Below, one piece after another: positions 33,891 through 41,832 of a DNA stretch of 64,000 nucleotides. Source of the DNA: Bacillus massilinigeriensis. Lineage in GTDB: Bacteria; Bacillota; Bacilli; Bacillales; Cytobacillaceae. Numbering within the stretch: the first letter of the stretch is position 1; every line of letters begins with the position of its first letter. Below the pieces are notes generated by a model. That model saw only the letters and a list, made by a program, of their open reading frames with translations, ran no database searches and had not been told where the DNA came from. The stretch is from NCBI RefSeq assembly GCF_900111815.1, contig NZ_LT630004.1:526611-590610 (forward strand). The letters are read 5' to 3'. The position numbers were made by a program, and so were the translations under genes.

Positions 33891-35524
33891 AAAATGTTAC
33901 CTTTTCATATCCTGATGCAAACCAGCCCGCTGTTAAAAATCTTTCCTTAACAGTGGAGAAAGGAAGCTTCACGCTTCTCTTCGGTTCCTCTGGTTCAGGA
34001 AAAAGCACGCTGCTTCGGCTTTTGAAAAAGGAGATTGAACCGAATGGCAGCTTTTCCGGTGAAGTGCTGATTGATGGTGAGCCAACAAGTGAAACAGGCG
34101 GAGGAAAAGTCGGGTTCGTTTTTCAGGACCCTGAAAATCAGGTTGTTGCGGATACGGTTCTCCATGAACTAGTATTCGGCCTGGAGAACATGGGGCTGAA
34201 AACAGCGGAAATGCGAAACCGCGTTGCTGAAATGGTTCATTTTTTTGGTGCAGAACCGCTTCTTCATCGAAAAGTCGAAGAGCTTTCCGGCGGCAAAAAG
34301 CAGCAGATGAACCTTGCGTCCGTGCTTTTGATGCAGCCGGAGATTCTTTTGCTCGATGAACCGACAGCCCAGCTCGACCCTGTTAGCGCGCGGGAATTCA
34401 CAAATATGCTTGTTCGCTTGAATGAAGAGTTTGGCATGACAATCATTGTGGCAGAACACCGCCTCGAAGATTTCATGGGAGTGGCAGGAAAAGTGGTCAT
34501 GATGGAAAGAGGAGAGGCAATATTTGCTGGTCCTCCTGAAGAATGCATGGAAGCACTTTGGAAGAGCGAGAAAAGGGCCTTTATCCCAAGCCTGCCTGCT
34601 TTTTTCATGAGTGTCGGTGGTAAAGGCAGAGTGCCGCTGAATGTGCGGGATGCAAGGAAATGGTTTACATCCTCCGATATAAGCGTAACTGGTAAAGCAG
34701 CAGGAAACAAAAAGTCGCAAGCAAAAAGTCAGACGGTTCTCACTGTGGAAAACGTCCAATTTTCATACGAGAAAGAAGGAGCAACTATCCTGAAGGGTCT
34801 TGATTTTTCCGTTGAAAAAGGAAGCTTTTATACGATGCTTGGCGGGAATGGCTCAGGGAAATCTACTTTCTTGAAAATAATCGCAGGAATACATGCACCG
34901 CAAAAGGGGAAAGTCACATTGAATGGAACACGCCTCAAGCGGCTGAAGCGGGAGGAAATTGCTTCAGCGATTGGCTATCTTCCGCAAAATCCTAAGCTTT
35001 TCTTCCTTCATGATACGGTTGGCAAGGAGCTGGAGAGTACGGCAGAAAAATGGGGGAAGGACTTTGAGGATGCTTTCGCTATTGCAAAGAGGCTTGGCAT
35101 CGATCATCTCTTGGCAAGTCACCCTTACGATGTGAGCGGCGGGGAAATTCAGAAGGCAGCACTTGCTTGTATTTTGCTGCGAAGCCCGCAAATCCTGCTG
35201 CTGGACGAGCCGACAAAAGGTCTCGATGCTGTGTCAAAGAAAGAGCTTGCTAAGCTTCTTCTGGAATGTAAGAGCGAAGGGAAAATCATTTTGATGGCAA
35301 CGCATGATGTTGAGTTTGCTGCGAAGTACGCTAATCGCTGCGGGATGATGTTTCAAGGAATCATTACATCGGAAAGTCCTCCGGAAACATTTTTCAAAGG
35401 AAGTTTCTTTTACACAACGATGATCCAGAAGCTTTTTCGCCAAGTGGATGGCGGCGAGGCGGTGACGGTAGAGGAGGCGGTACGGCAATGCAGCGCAGAT
35501 CCATTACAGCCCCGGTCATCCTAA
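33872..35524 (+). CDS. ECF transporter ATPase, fused double ABC domain (EcfA)
   Basis: A 550-residue cytosolic protein with two ABC domains in one chain, replacing the usual EcfA1/EcfA2 pair. Domain 1 (about 1-240): Walker A GSSGSGKST, Q-loop FQDPENQ, signature LSGGKKQQ, Walker B ILLLDEPTAQLDP. Domain 2 (about 288-520): GGNGSGKST, QNPKLFF, signature VSGGEIQKA, Walker B ILLLDEPTKGLD. Both sites look intact. It overlaps ecfT by 19 nt and the S-component gene by 37 nt, indicating strong translational coupling. Confidence 0.93.
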   Translation: MAYIELKNVTFSYPDANQPAVKNLSLTVEKGSFTLLFGSSGSGKSTLLRLLKKEIEPNGSFSGEVLIDGEPTSETGGGKVGFVFQDPENQVVADTVLHELVFGLENMGLKTAEMRNRVAEMVHFFGAEPLLHRKVEELSGGKKQQMNLASVLLMQPEILLLDEPTAQLDPVSAREFTNMLVRLNEEFGMTIIVAEHRLEDFMGVAGKVVMMERGEAIFAGPPEECMEALWKSEKRAFIPSLPAFFMSVGGKGRVPLNVRDARKWFTSSDISVTGKAAGNKKSQAKSQTVLTVENVQFSYEKEGATILKGLDFSVEKGSFYTMLGGNGSGKSTFLKIIAGIHAPQKGKVTLNGTRLKRLKREEIASAIGYLPQNPKLFFLHDTVGKELESTAEKWGKDFEDAFAIAKRLGIDHLLASHPYDVSGGEIQKAALACILLRSPQILLLDEPTKGLDAVSKKELAKLLLECKSEGKIILMATHDVEFAAKYANRCGMMFQGIITSESPPETFFKGSFFYTTMIQKLFRQVDGGEAVTVEEAVRQCSADPLQPRSS

Positions 35525-36180
35525 TTTTTGTACTGGCAGCTCTGCTCATTGCTTCGGCTTGGTTTACGGATCATTACATCCTCATGTCGTTTGCTGTTCT
35601 TGCAGCAGGACTGCTTTTCATGCTCGTCCGGTTTGAAAGCAGGAAGATGGAAGTTGGGGAGCTCGTTATCATTGCGGTTATTGCGGCAATCGCATCCGTT
35701 GGCAGAATCCCATTCGCGGGTATTCCCGGCGCGCAGCCTACGACATTTGTGATTATCGTCTCGGGGGTTGTATTCGGAGCCGAGACAGGATTTATGGTTG
35801 GAGGAGTTGCCGCGCTTGCTTCTAATATGGTGCTTGGTCAAGGGCCATGGACACCTTGGCAAATGGCGGTGTGGGGTTTGATTGGCATTATTTCGGGTCT
35901 TCTCCGCAATCGGAGATTTATGCAGAACAAATGGGGGAGGATTCTTTTCGGGGCAGTTTGCGGCTATTTCTTTGGTGCCATCATGAACATTTGGGGGCTT
36001 TATGCTGCTGGTGGGCCTGCCGGAACGCTGTCCACGAAGATGGTGCTTTCTTATTTTGGAGCAAGCTTGCTTTTCGATTCCTTCCACGCCATTTCAAACG
36101 CATTGTTTCTTCTTGTTTTTGGCGATATTTTTATCAAGATTTTAACGAGATTTAAAGGGAAATACGGCTTATTGCAGTGA
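35488..36180 (+). CDS. ECF transporter S component, probably cobalamin
   Basis: A 230-residue membrane substrate-binding subunit with about six hydrophobic segments. Typical S-component features include the AIASVGRIPFAGIPGAQPTT stretch (about residues 68-87), FGAETGFMVGGVAALASNM and GQGPWTPWQM (about 117-126). The B12 riboswitch upstream and the intrinsic-factor-like proteins in the operon point to cobalamin or a corrinoid precursor as substrate, which is inference. Starts at ATG 35488 inside the ATPase gene and ends the cassette. Confidence 0.82.
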   Translation: MQRRSITAPVILIFVLAALLIASAWFTDHYILMSFAVLAAGLLFMLVRFESRKMEVGELVIIAVIAAIASVGRIPFAGIPGAQPTTFVIIVSGVVFGAETGFMVGGVAALASNMVLGQGPWTPWQMAVWGLIGIISGLLRNRRFMQNKWGRILFGAVCGYFFGAIMNIWGLYAAGGPAGTLSTKMVLSYFGASLLFDSFHAISNALFLLVFGDIFIKILTRFKGKYGLLQ

Positions 36181-36295
36181 GAAAGAGAAAAGTGGGAATT
36201 TTGCTCTTTTGCACAAACGGGAAGGTTCTTGCTGTGCTATCATGAAGGTACATGCAATATGGAGAGGATGGTACTTTTTTCTATAGGAGGATGCC

Positions 36296-36439
36296 ATGAG
36301 GACCCGGGTAAGGAAAAAGCAAGTTGTTAAACCAATGGAAAAGCTGAAAGACTTTGTTGGAACACTATTTCTTCATCTAAGTTTTTATGCGTTTATCTTC
36401 ATGGTTGTTTACGTCTTCATTGAATTCTTTTCTGTCTGA
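36296..36439 (+). CDS. 47-residue single-span membrane peptide
   Basis: A small gene starting MRTRVRKKQVVKPMEKLKD, very basic, followed by one hydrophobic segment (about residues 21-46) rich in aromatic residues and ending FFSV. The ATG at 36296 has a strong TAGGAGG site 5 nt away, and a terminator follows at 36464. No family recognised. It lies 115 nt downstream of the ECF cassette but may have its own promoter. A short, well-initiated, terminator-bounded gene of this kind is likely to be real. Confidence 0.65.
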   Translation: MRTRVRKKQVVKPMEKLKDFVGTLFLHLSFYAFIFMVVYVFIEFFSV

Positions 36440-36463
36440 ACTATCTATCTGTCTCCACCTAAA

Positions 36464-36490
36464 AGCAGTGCTTTTATGGCACTGTTTTTT
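36464..36490 (+). terminator. Rho-independent terminator
   Basis: CAGTGC and GCACTG pair around a seven-base loop, followed by six T residues; ends the 47-residue peptide transcript. Confidence 0.8.
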
Positions 36491-36589
36491 CCATGCGCAC
36501 TTCCTGTCCCTCCCTTACGAAAGTGATAGCGAGTGTTGCTTGTTCGTGTTAGAGTGAAGGAAAAGCAGTCAAGAGGGGAGGTGCGTAGC

Positions 36590-37450
36590 ATGGATCAAAT
36601 ATTATTCTTTTTATTAGGCGGGACGATTAGTATCTTATCGGGTTTTTTTGGCGTTGGCGGTGGGTTTATTTTGACGCCTGTCCTTTTGCTAGTGGGCTTT
36701 TCTCCGCTTGAAGCAATCACGACAAGCCTTTTGTTCACCGTTGGAACCTCCTTGTCGGGCATTACAGCTCACATTTCGATGAGGAATGTACGCTGGCATT
36801 ACGGCATGATTCTTGGTCTCAGCGGGGCTGCGGCAACTCAGGCTGCGCATCCGCTTGTCTTTTATCTTGAATCAAAGGGATGGGACGAGGAGGCCATTCC
36901 CTTCATATATATCGTCATGCTTTCATATTTTGCTTATACAATGGTCAGATCATCTTCACGAAATAGCAAAAACAATCGTCGTGCATATCCGGCGCTGTGG
37001 AAGTTTGCAGCTATCGGGCTTGCTGCTGGCTTTACTTCCGCTGCGCTTGGAGTTGGCGGCGGTTTCATTATCGTGCCCCTTCTTGTAACCTTGCTTGGAT
37101 TCGAACCGAAGAAAGCGGTGGGGACAAGTCTGTTTGCCGTTTTGATGATTGCGGGAACAGGGTTTGTTTCCTATGCGGCAGAGGTTAGGATTGATTATGT
37201 TCATGGAGTCCTTCTTTTGCTCGGGGGGCTGGCAGGTTCGCAGGCGGGCGCAAGGCTTACCTCGCTTTTCCGGAACAGGGAGATAAAGCCGATGCTGGCT
37301 GCTTTATATGCCTCTGTTGTAGCAGGAACGGTCTTCAAGCTGCTGAACCTGGAGGTTGCAGGTCTATCTGCGATGGGCCTTTTTGTCGGAGTCTTTTTAA
37401 TCATCATGCTCGTCAAGGTGAAGAATAGCCGAGCATCCCTCAAGGCATAA
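36590..37450 (+). CDS. TauE/SafE family anion permease
   Basis: A 286-residue membrane protein of the sulfite exporter TauE/SafE family with about eight hydrophobic segments and the duplicated glycine-rich motif: SGFFGVGGGFILTPVLLL near residue 15 and ALGVGGGFIIVPLLVTLLG near 155. Members move sulfur-containing anions or organosulfur compounds; substrate not readable. ATG 36590 is chosen for the GGGGAGG site; a longer in-frame start at 36533 lies in the intergenic region. Monocistronic with its own terminator. Confidence 0.88.
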   Translation: MDQILFFLLGGTISILSGFFGVGGGFILTPVLLLVGFSPLEAITTSLLFTVGTSLSGITAHISMRNVRWHYGMILGLSGAAATQAAHPLVFYLESKGWDEEAIPFIYIVMLSYFAYTMVRSSSRNSKNNRRAYPALWKFAAIGLAAGFTSAALGVGGGFIIVPLLVTLLGFEPKKAVGTSLFAVLMIAGTGFVSYAAEVRIDYVHGVLLLLGGLAGSQAGARLTSLFRNREIKPMLAALYASVVAGTVFKLLNLEVAGLSAMGLFVGVFLIIMLVKVKNSRASLKA

Positions 37451-37541
37451 TTTTTTATGGAAATATTTCGGGTAAATAGATGGTTAAAATAAGAAATTTC
37501 TCGTGATATTTGGTATGATAAGGTAAGTGACCAGTTCGTTT

Positions 37542-37576
37542 AGCATAACCGGCCGTTCTGTTATGCTTTGTTTTTT
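37542..37576 (+). terminator. Rho-independent terminator after the TauE/SafE gene
   Basis: AGCATAAC (37542-37549) and GTTATGCT (37560-37567) form an 8-bp stem followed by TTGTTTTTT. Confidence 0.85.
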
Positions 37577-37605
37577 CCCTATTATGGTTCCAGGAGGGTA
37601 TTGTT

Positions 37606-38382
37606 TTGAGGAAGAATCGGCCATTTAACGGGGATCTCCTGTATGTTCATTTGAACGAAAGGGATCATTATGTGCTGTCGTGCGGTATTGAGTTTTTTGA
37701 GTTTGCCAGGTCAGCGGCAGATTCGTTATCGAATATTTTACTTTTGAAGCATCAATTTGAGGACGGGGATTTTAATAGGCACACGATGCTCCAATACGTG
37801 CCGGAGGACCGTATAGGCAAACTTGCGGGGGACGATGTGCATGATTATGGGGAATTTTGCTGGCTCGATTTCGAGGAAGTGGATGGCCTGAACATGCTCT
37901 CCGGCCACCAGATTGCAGAGCTCCTCTACCTTGGGCATATCAAACACCATTTAAAGCTGCCGTTCTACAATGAGCTTGGGAACAGGTTTGTTTACCTTAC
38001 ATTTGAGGACGGATGGCTGAACAAAGTTTACTACAGGAACCTTAACGACTTTTTCCAAGTATTGAGCCTGGTGATTCCTGGGAAGCTCGGGGAACTGCGG
38101 CCGGAAAAGAGCCTCCTTGGAATGCGCAAGAAAAAGCTGTATCCTGCAATTAATAAAGAACTTCTGCAAACGCTTGGGGGCTTGCTGAAAGAAGGAGCCG
38201 CATTCTCCTTTAGGGATATTAGGCAAAATCGAATGAGCATCGAAATCCCGATTTGGACGGTTGGGGATTTTTCCAACATGGATGACATGTACGACGAATA
38301 TCAACAGGCGCAAACAAGTCCATGTGATGCCAAACTCATGTTCGATAAGAAAACGAAGGAATGGAGCCTTGCTCCGCAATGA
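37606..38382 (+). CDS. Conserved-looking hypothetical protein
   Basis: A 258-residue soluble protein with no signal peptide or membrane segment. Mixed alpha/beta composition with many aromatic and acidic residues; a mid-region reads HQIAELLYLGHIKHHLKLPF. I recognise no domain. It starts at TTG 37606 with AGGAGGG 8 nt upstream, and the only reasonable frame covers the whole stretch. Its 3' end, including the stop codon, is part of a 27-bp tandem duplication (38366-38419). Confidence 0.7.
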   Translation: MRKNRPFNGDLLYVHLNERDHYVLSCGIEFFEFARSAADSLSNILLLKHQFEDGDFNRHTMLQYVPEDRIGKLAGDDVHDYGEFCWLDFEEVDGLNMLSGHQIAELLYLGHIKHHLKLPFYNELGNRFVYLTFEDGWLNKVYYRNLNDFFQVLSLVIPGKLGELRPEKSLLGMRKKKLYPAINKELLQTLGGLLKEGAAFSFRDIRQNRMSIEIPIWTVGDFSNMDDMYDEYQQAQTSPCDAKLMFDKKTKEWSLAPQ

Positions 38383-38417
38383 ATAGTGGTAAGCCTTGGT
38401 CCGCAATGAATAGTGAT

Positions 38418-38450
38418 AAGCCTTGGTCCGGGCTGGGTCAAGGCTTTTGC
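38418..38450 (+). terminator. Rho-independent terminator after the hypothetical gene
   Basis: AAGCCTTG (38418-38425) and CAAGGCTT (38439-38446) form the stem, followed by a short TTTGC tail. Confidence 0.65.
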
Positions 38451-38484
38451 AATTTAAATATTTCACTTTTGTTTCCATTTAACT

Positions 38485-38531
38485 AAAGCGTACTTCTCTC
38501 AACTAAAGCGTGCCTGACCCCCGGTGCTGCA
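38485..38531 (+). repeat. Dispersed AAAGCGT/GCCTGACCCCC repeat, copy 1
   Basis: A 47-bp segment running from AAAGCGTACTTCTCTCAACT through AAAGCGTGCCTGACCCCC to GGTGCTGCA; an identical 47-bp copy lies at 38914-38960. Sequences with GCCTGACCCCC are, to my knowledge, common dispersed repeats in Bacillus-group genomes. Confidence 0.8.
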
Positions 38532-38582
38532 CAGCGTTAAAGTGTAAATCAAGTTACAGGTTCACGAAACAAAATACTCCCC

Positions 38583-38868
38583 CAAACCCTTAAAAATTGT
38601 CATTTTGATTGGTTTTATTGTGATAAGTAGAGTGTTTTTAGGAGAAATGTCATTCGTTTTTGAAAGGGTGGGCTTCAGTAACGCGTATATCGTGCATTGC
38701 AGCTCAGTTGGAGCTTTCCCTGAAGGAGGTTATCTACGGTAATCGCCGATTTATCTCCGGTAAACAGCAATTTATCTACGGTAATCCCCCGTATATCTAC
38801 GGTAAATCTCAATCTATCTACAGTAGGTTCCTTTTGCTTTCCATTTATTCTTTAATCTGTAAATAAAC
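38583..38868 (+). repeat. Composite intergenic element, copy 2 (34-bp leader plus 21-bp array)
   Basis: The leader at 38583-38616 matches 6014-6047 at 32 of 34 bases. The array starts 149 bp later, the same distance as in copy 1: ATCTACGGTAA at 38732, ATCTCCGGTAA at 38753, ATCTACGGTAA at 38774 and 38795, and the terminal variant ATCTACAGTAG at 38816, with a strict 21-bp period. GTTCC and a TTATTCTTTAATC segment follow, again as in copy 1. The region between leader and array is only partly similar. Confidence 0.85.
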
Positions 38869-38913
38869 CAACAAATAATCCCTTTTAAATGGAGCGAGAA
38901 TTAACAGCCAGCC

Positions 38914-38997
38914 AAAGCGTACTTCTCTCAACTAAAGCGTGCCTGACCCCCGGTGCTGCAGAGAACTAAAGCGTGCCTGACCCCCGGTGCTGCAGAG
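38914..38997 (+). repeat. Dispersed AAAGCGT/GCCTGACCCCC repeat, copy 2 with tandem 34-bp unit
   Basis: 38914-38960 is identical to 38485-38531. A 34-bp unit starting AACTAAAGCGTGCCTGACC occurs in tandem at 38930-38963 and 38964-38997. Confidence 0.8.
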
Positions 38998-39020
38998 TGC
39001 TAAAGTGCAGAGTGATTTAC

Positions 39021-39073
39021 AGCTACGGTAATCCCCGGTATATCTATGGTAATCCATAAAATATCTTCAGTAG
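39021..39073 (+). repeat. 21-bp-period array, family 1, three units
   Basis: AGCTACGGTAA (39021), ATCTATGGTAA (39042) and the terminal-type ATCTTCAGTAG (39063), followed by ATTCC. Period exactly 21. It repeats the rule that the last unit ends CAGTAG plus RTTCC, but lacks the 34-bp leader. Confidence 0.8.
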
Positions 39074-39095
39074 ATTCCGCTATTTGTTTTTAGAC

Positions 39096-39133
39096 AAAAA
39101 AACGCCGCCCAACCAGTTAAGGGTCGGACAGCG
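39096..39133 (-). terminator. Terminator of the DAACS symporter gene
   Basis: On the minus strand GCTGTCCGACC pairs with GGTTGGGCGGC (three G-T wobbles) around a short loop, followed by seven T residues. Confidence 0.75.
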
Positions 39134-39153
39134 ATCTTTTAATGGTTTAACGA

Positions 39154-40344
39154 TTAGGATGCGATTTCCGCTTGAGCTTGCCTCGCTCTTCTTCCTCCGC
39201 TAAGCTTATCGGCAATGACGGTCAATGCTCCGTCTCCTGTTACGTTTGTTGCAGTGCCAAAGCTGTCTTGCGCAAGGTAGAGCGCAATCATCAGGGAAGT
39301 CATCGTTGTGCTGAAGCCAAGCATCGATTCAAGCAGTCCAAGAGCAGCCATCACCGCGCCCCCTGGCACCCCTGGAGCAGCAATCATCGTAATGCCAAGC
39401 ATCAGGATGAACGGCAGCATTTCGCCGAAAGTAAAAGCTTTAGATTGAAGCATCATGACAGCCATACTGCAGCTGACAAGCGTGATGGTGCTTCCGGAAA
39501 GATGAATGGTCGCAAGCAATGGAACAGAGAAATCAGCAACCTTCTCACGCGCTCCGATTCTTTTTGCATGTTTTAAGGTAACCGGGATGGTCGAAGCCGA
39601 AGACTGAGTCCCGAGCGCTGTCATATAGGCTGATGCCATTTCCTTCAGCATGCTGAACGGATTCTTTCTTGCCACGGCTCCTGCCACGCTGTATTGAAAT
39701 ACCAAGTATAGCAAGTGAAGGGCGATAATCATGACAAATACCTTCAGGAAGACACCCAAGATTGCAGAGACCTGTCCTCCTTGTGTCATGTTCGCGAAGA
39801 TGCCGAAAATGTGGAAAGGAAGCAGCGGAATAATCACTTTTTCGATTAAGAGTTCTACAATACCTCTGAAATCCTCAAAAGATCTTTGCAGGGTATCTCC
39901 CTTTATAGCTGCAAGGCCAAGGCCTAACGTGAATGCGATTAAGAGAGCGGTCATGATGCCCATAACTGGTGGCATATCGATGGTGAAAAAAGGCTCAAGT
40001 AAAGCTTTTTCTGGATTATTGAATTCCTGTAGCCCCTGCTTTTTCAGAATGACAGGGTACAAAGCGCTTGCTGAGAAATATGCGATGAGGCCAGCGATAA
40101 TAGTTGAAACATATGCTAGTGCAGTGGTCAACCCTAGGAGCCTGCCAGCGCCTTTTCCAAGAGAAGCAATTCCTGGTGCGATAAAGCCGATGATGATGAG
40201 CGGAATGGCAAATCCAAGGAATTTGCCGAAAACGCCGTTAAACGTGGCAAATACTCTTATCAACGCATGGGGAAAAATGAAACCAGCGCCAATGCCAAGT
40301 CCAATGGCAAGAATAATTTTAGGGAGCAGTCCGAATTTTTTCAT
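39154..40344 (-). CDS. Dicarboxylate/amino acid:cation symporter (DAACS family)
   Basis: A 396-residue membrane symporter that would import an acidic or neutral amino acid or a dicarboxylate with sodium or protons. Family marks are the serine-rich reentrant motif GTQSSASTIPVTL (about residues 245-257) and the second hairpin region AAPGVPGGAV, followed by AQDSFGTATNVTGDGALTVI near the C-terminus, where the family has its substrate-binding NVTGD. Eight hydrophobic segments are visible. ATG 40344 follows an AGGAGG site. Monocistronic, transcribed towards the repeat hub. Confidence 0.9.
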   Translation of the reverse strand: MKKFGLLPKIILAIGLGIGAGFIFPHALIRVFATFNGVFGKFLGFAIPLIIIGFIAPGIASLGKGAGRLLGLTTALAYVSTIIAGLIAYFSASALYPVILKKQGLQEFNNPEKALLEPFFTIDMPPVMGIMTALLIAFTLGLGLAAIKGDTLQRSFEDFRGIVELLIEKVIIPLLPFHIFGIFANMTQGGQVSAILGVFLKVFVMIIALHLLYLVFQYSVAGAVARKNPFSMLKEMASAYMTALGTQSSASTIPVTLKHAKRIGAREKVADFSVPLLATIHLSGSTITLVSCSMAVMMLQSKAFTFGEMLPFILMLGITMIAAPGVPGGAVMAALGLLESMLGFSTTMTSLMIALYLAQDSFGTATNVTGDGALTVIADKLSGGRRARQAQAEIAS

Positions 40345-40663
40345 GATGTCCTCCTATGGAATACAAATGTTTATTATTGATGGATTATACATGCTATAGA
40401 GCGAGAATGGAAGAGAAATAATAATATACGGAATAGTCTGATTATTATTCTGTGTTAATACAAGGCAACTTTCACATATGTATAGTAGCGATAAATATCA
40501 TTTCAAAAGGATTACAGTGTGATAAAATCTTTTTTCCAATTAGGATCTGGCTCCTTTCTTTGGGCTGATAGTGGTAAAATAAAAAAGCATTCGTTTTTTA
40601 TTACCATTCCAAAATCAGGAATGGGCGGTATTGGATTTAGACGATAATGGAGGTTCTAAAAAA
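40345..40663. other. Divergent intergenic region between DAACS gene and ddl
   Basis: No gene is seen. A possible extended -10 for ddl, TGGTAAAAT, ends at 40580. The ddl ribosome binding site GGAGG is at the right end. Nothing else supported. Confidence 0.4.
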
Positions 40664-41734
40664 ATGAAAACAAAAATTGGGCTGCTGTACGGCGGCAAAT
40701 CAGCGGAGCATAAAGTATCGATGCAGACGGCGCTTGCAGTGACGAAAGCGCTCGACTTCCATCAGTTTGAAATACATCCTATTTACATAAACGAAGAAGG
40801 CGAATGGGTGAAAGGTCCCCAGCTACTCGCGCCGCCTGAAGATGTGAAATCCCTTGCTTTTACTCAAGGAGAATCCCTTGCTTCCGGCTCTTTCACACCG
40901 GCTGTTTTCCAGAGCAGCAACAATGAAAAGTTCGATGTAATTTTCCCTCTTCTTCACGGTCCGAACGGGGAGGATGGCACTGTTCAGGGGTTGCTTGAAC
41001 TGTTGAACCTGCCTTATGTAGGAAATGGGGTGCTTGCATCAGCTGCCGGCATGGACAAAATCATTATGAAGAATATTTTTGCACAGGCAGGGCTTGCACA
41101 AGTGGATTATGTTTCTTTCTTGAAGAGTGAATGGGAAGAAAATCCAGAAGCGGCATATGAAAAAACGGAGAAATTAGGCTACCCATGCTTTGTCAAGCCG
41201 GCGAACCTTGGCTCAAGCGTAGGGATATCCAAAGCTAACAGCCGCGCGGAACTCGAGAAGGCATTTAAGGAAGCTTTCCAGTTTGACAGAAAAATCATCG
41301 TAGAAGAAGGCGTTGTAGCACGAGAAATCGAAATCGGTGTCTTGGGCAATGACCACCCTGAGTGCTCTGTATGTGGAGAAATCGTACCGAAGAAAGATTT
41401 TTATGACTATAACGCAAAATATGAAGATGGTAACACTGCGTTAATCATTCCAGCGGAAATGCCTGCTGAGAAATACGAAGAGCTGAAAGAGATGGCAATC
41501 AAGGCGTATAAGGCGCTTGACTGCTCCGGCCTTGTGAGAGCAGATTTCTTCATGGATAAGGAAGGCAGAATTCTGATTAATGAGGTAAACACGATGCCTG
41601 GATTCACTCCATTCAGCATGTTCCCGCTGATGTGGAAACATACTGGGCTTGAGTATCCAAAGCTGATTGAAAAGCTTGTCGACCTTGCAATAGAACGTCA
41701 TGAGCAAAAACAAAAGATAAAATACACAATGTAA
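40664..41734 (+). CDS. ddl: Ddl: D-alanine--D-alanine ligase
   Basis: Cytosolic ATP-grasp enzyme joining two D-alanines for peptidoglycan synthesis; 356 residues. Motifs: [16 protein letters not shown] at the N-terminus, [36 protein letters not shown] and the C-terminal [20 protein letters not shown] 40664 has GGAGG upstream; an in-frame TTG at 40631 is less likely. Followed by murF, the next enzyme of the same pathway; alr is further downstream at 51148. Confidence 0.96.
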   Translation: MKTKIGLLYGGKSAEHKVSMQTALAVTKALDFHQFEIHPIYINEEGEWVKGPQLLAPPEDVKSLAFTQGESLASGSFTPAVFQSSNNEKFDVIFPLLHGPNGEDGTVQGLLELLNLPYVGNGVLASAAGMDKIIMKNIFAQAGLAQVDYVSFLKSEWEENPEAAYEKTEKLGYPCFVKPANLGSSVGISKANSRAELEKAFKEAFQFDRKIIVEEGVVAREIEIGVLGNDHPECSVCGEIVPKKDFYDYNAKYEDGNTALIIPAEMPAEKYEELKEMAIKAYKALDCSGLVRADFFMDKEGRILINEVNTMPGFTPFSMFPLMWKHTGLEYPKLIEKLVDLAIERHEQKQKIKYTM

Positions 41735-41832
41735 TGACAGTGTGGCGGGGCATTCTTTGATCTTTGATGTCTTGCCTTTTACTCCTTGCTTGCCGCGCAG
41801 GGGGGATTTATTTTTCATAGGAGGAAAGCGCA

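Noticed and set aside
38660..38866. 68-codon frame across the composite element
   Set aside because: Explained by the array period; no start signal.
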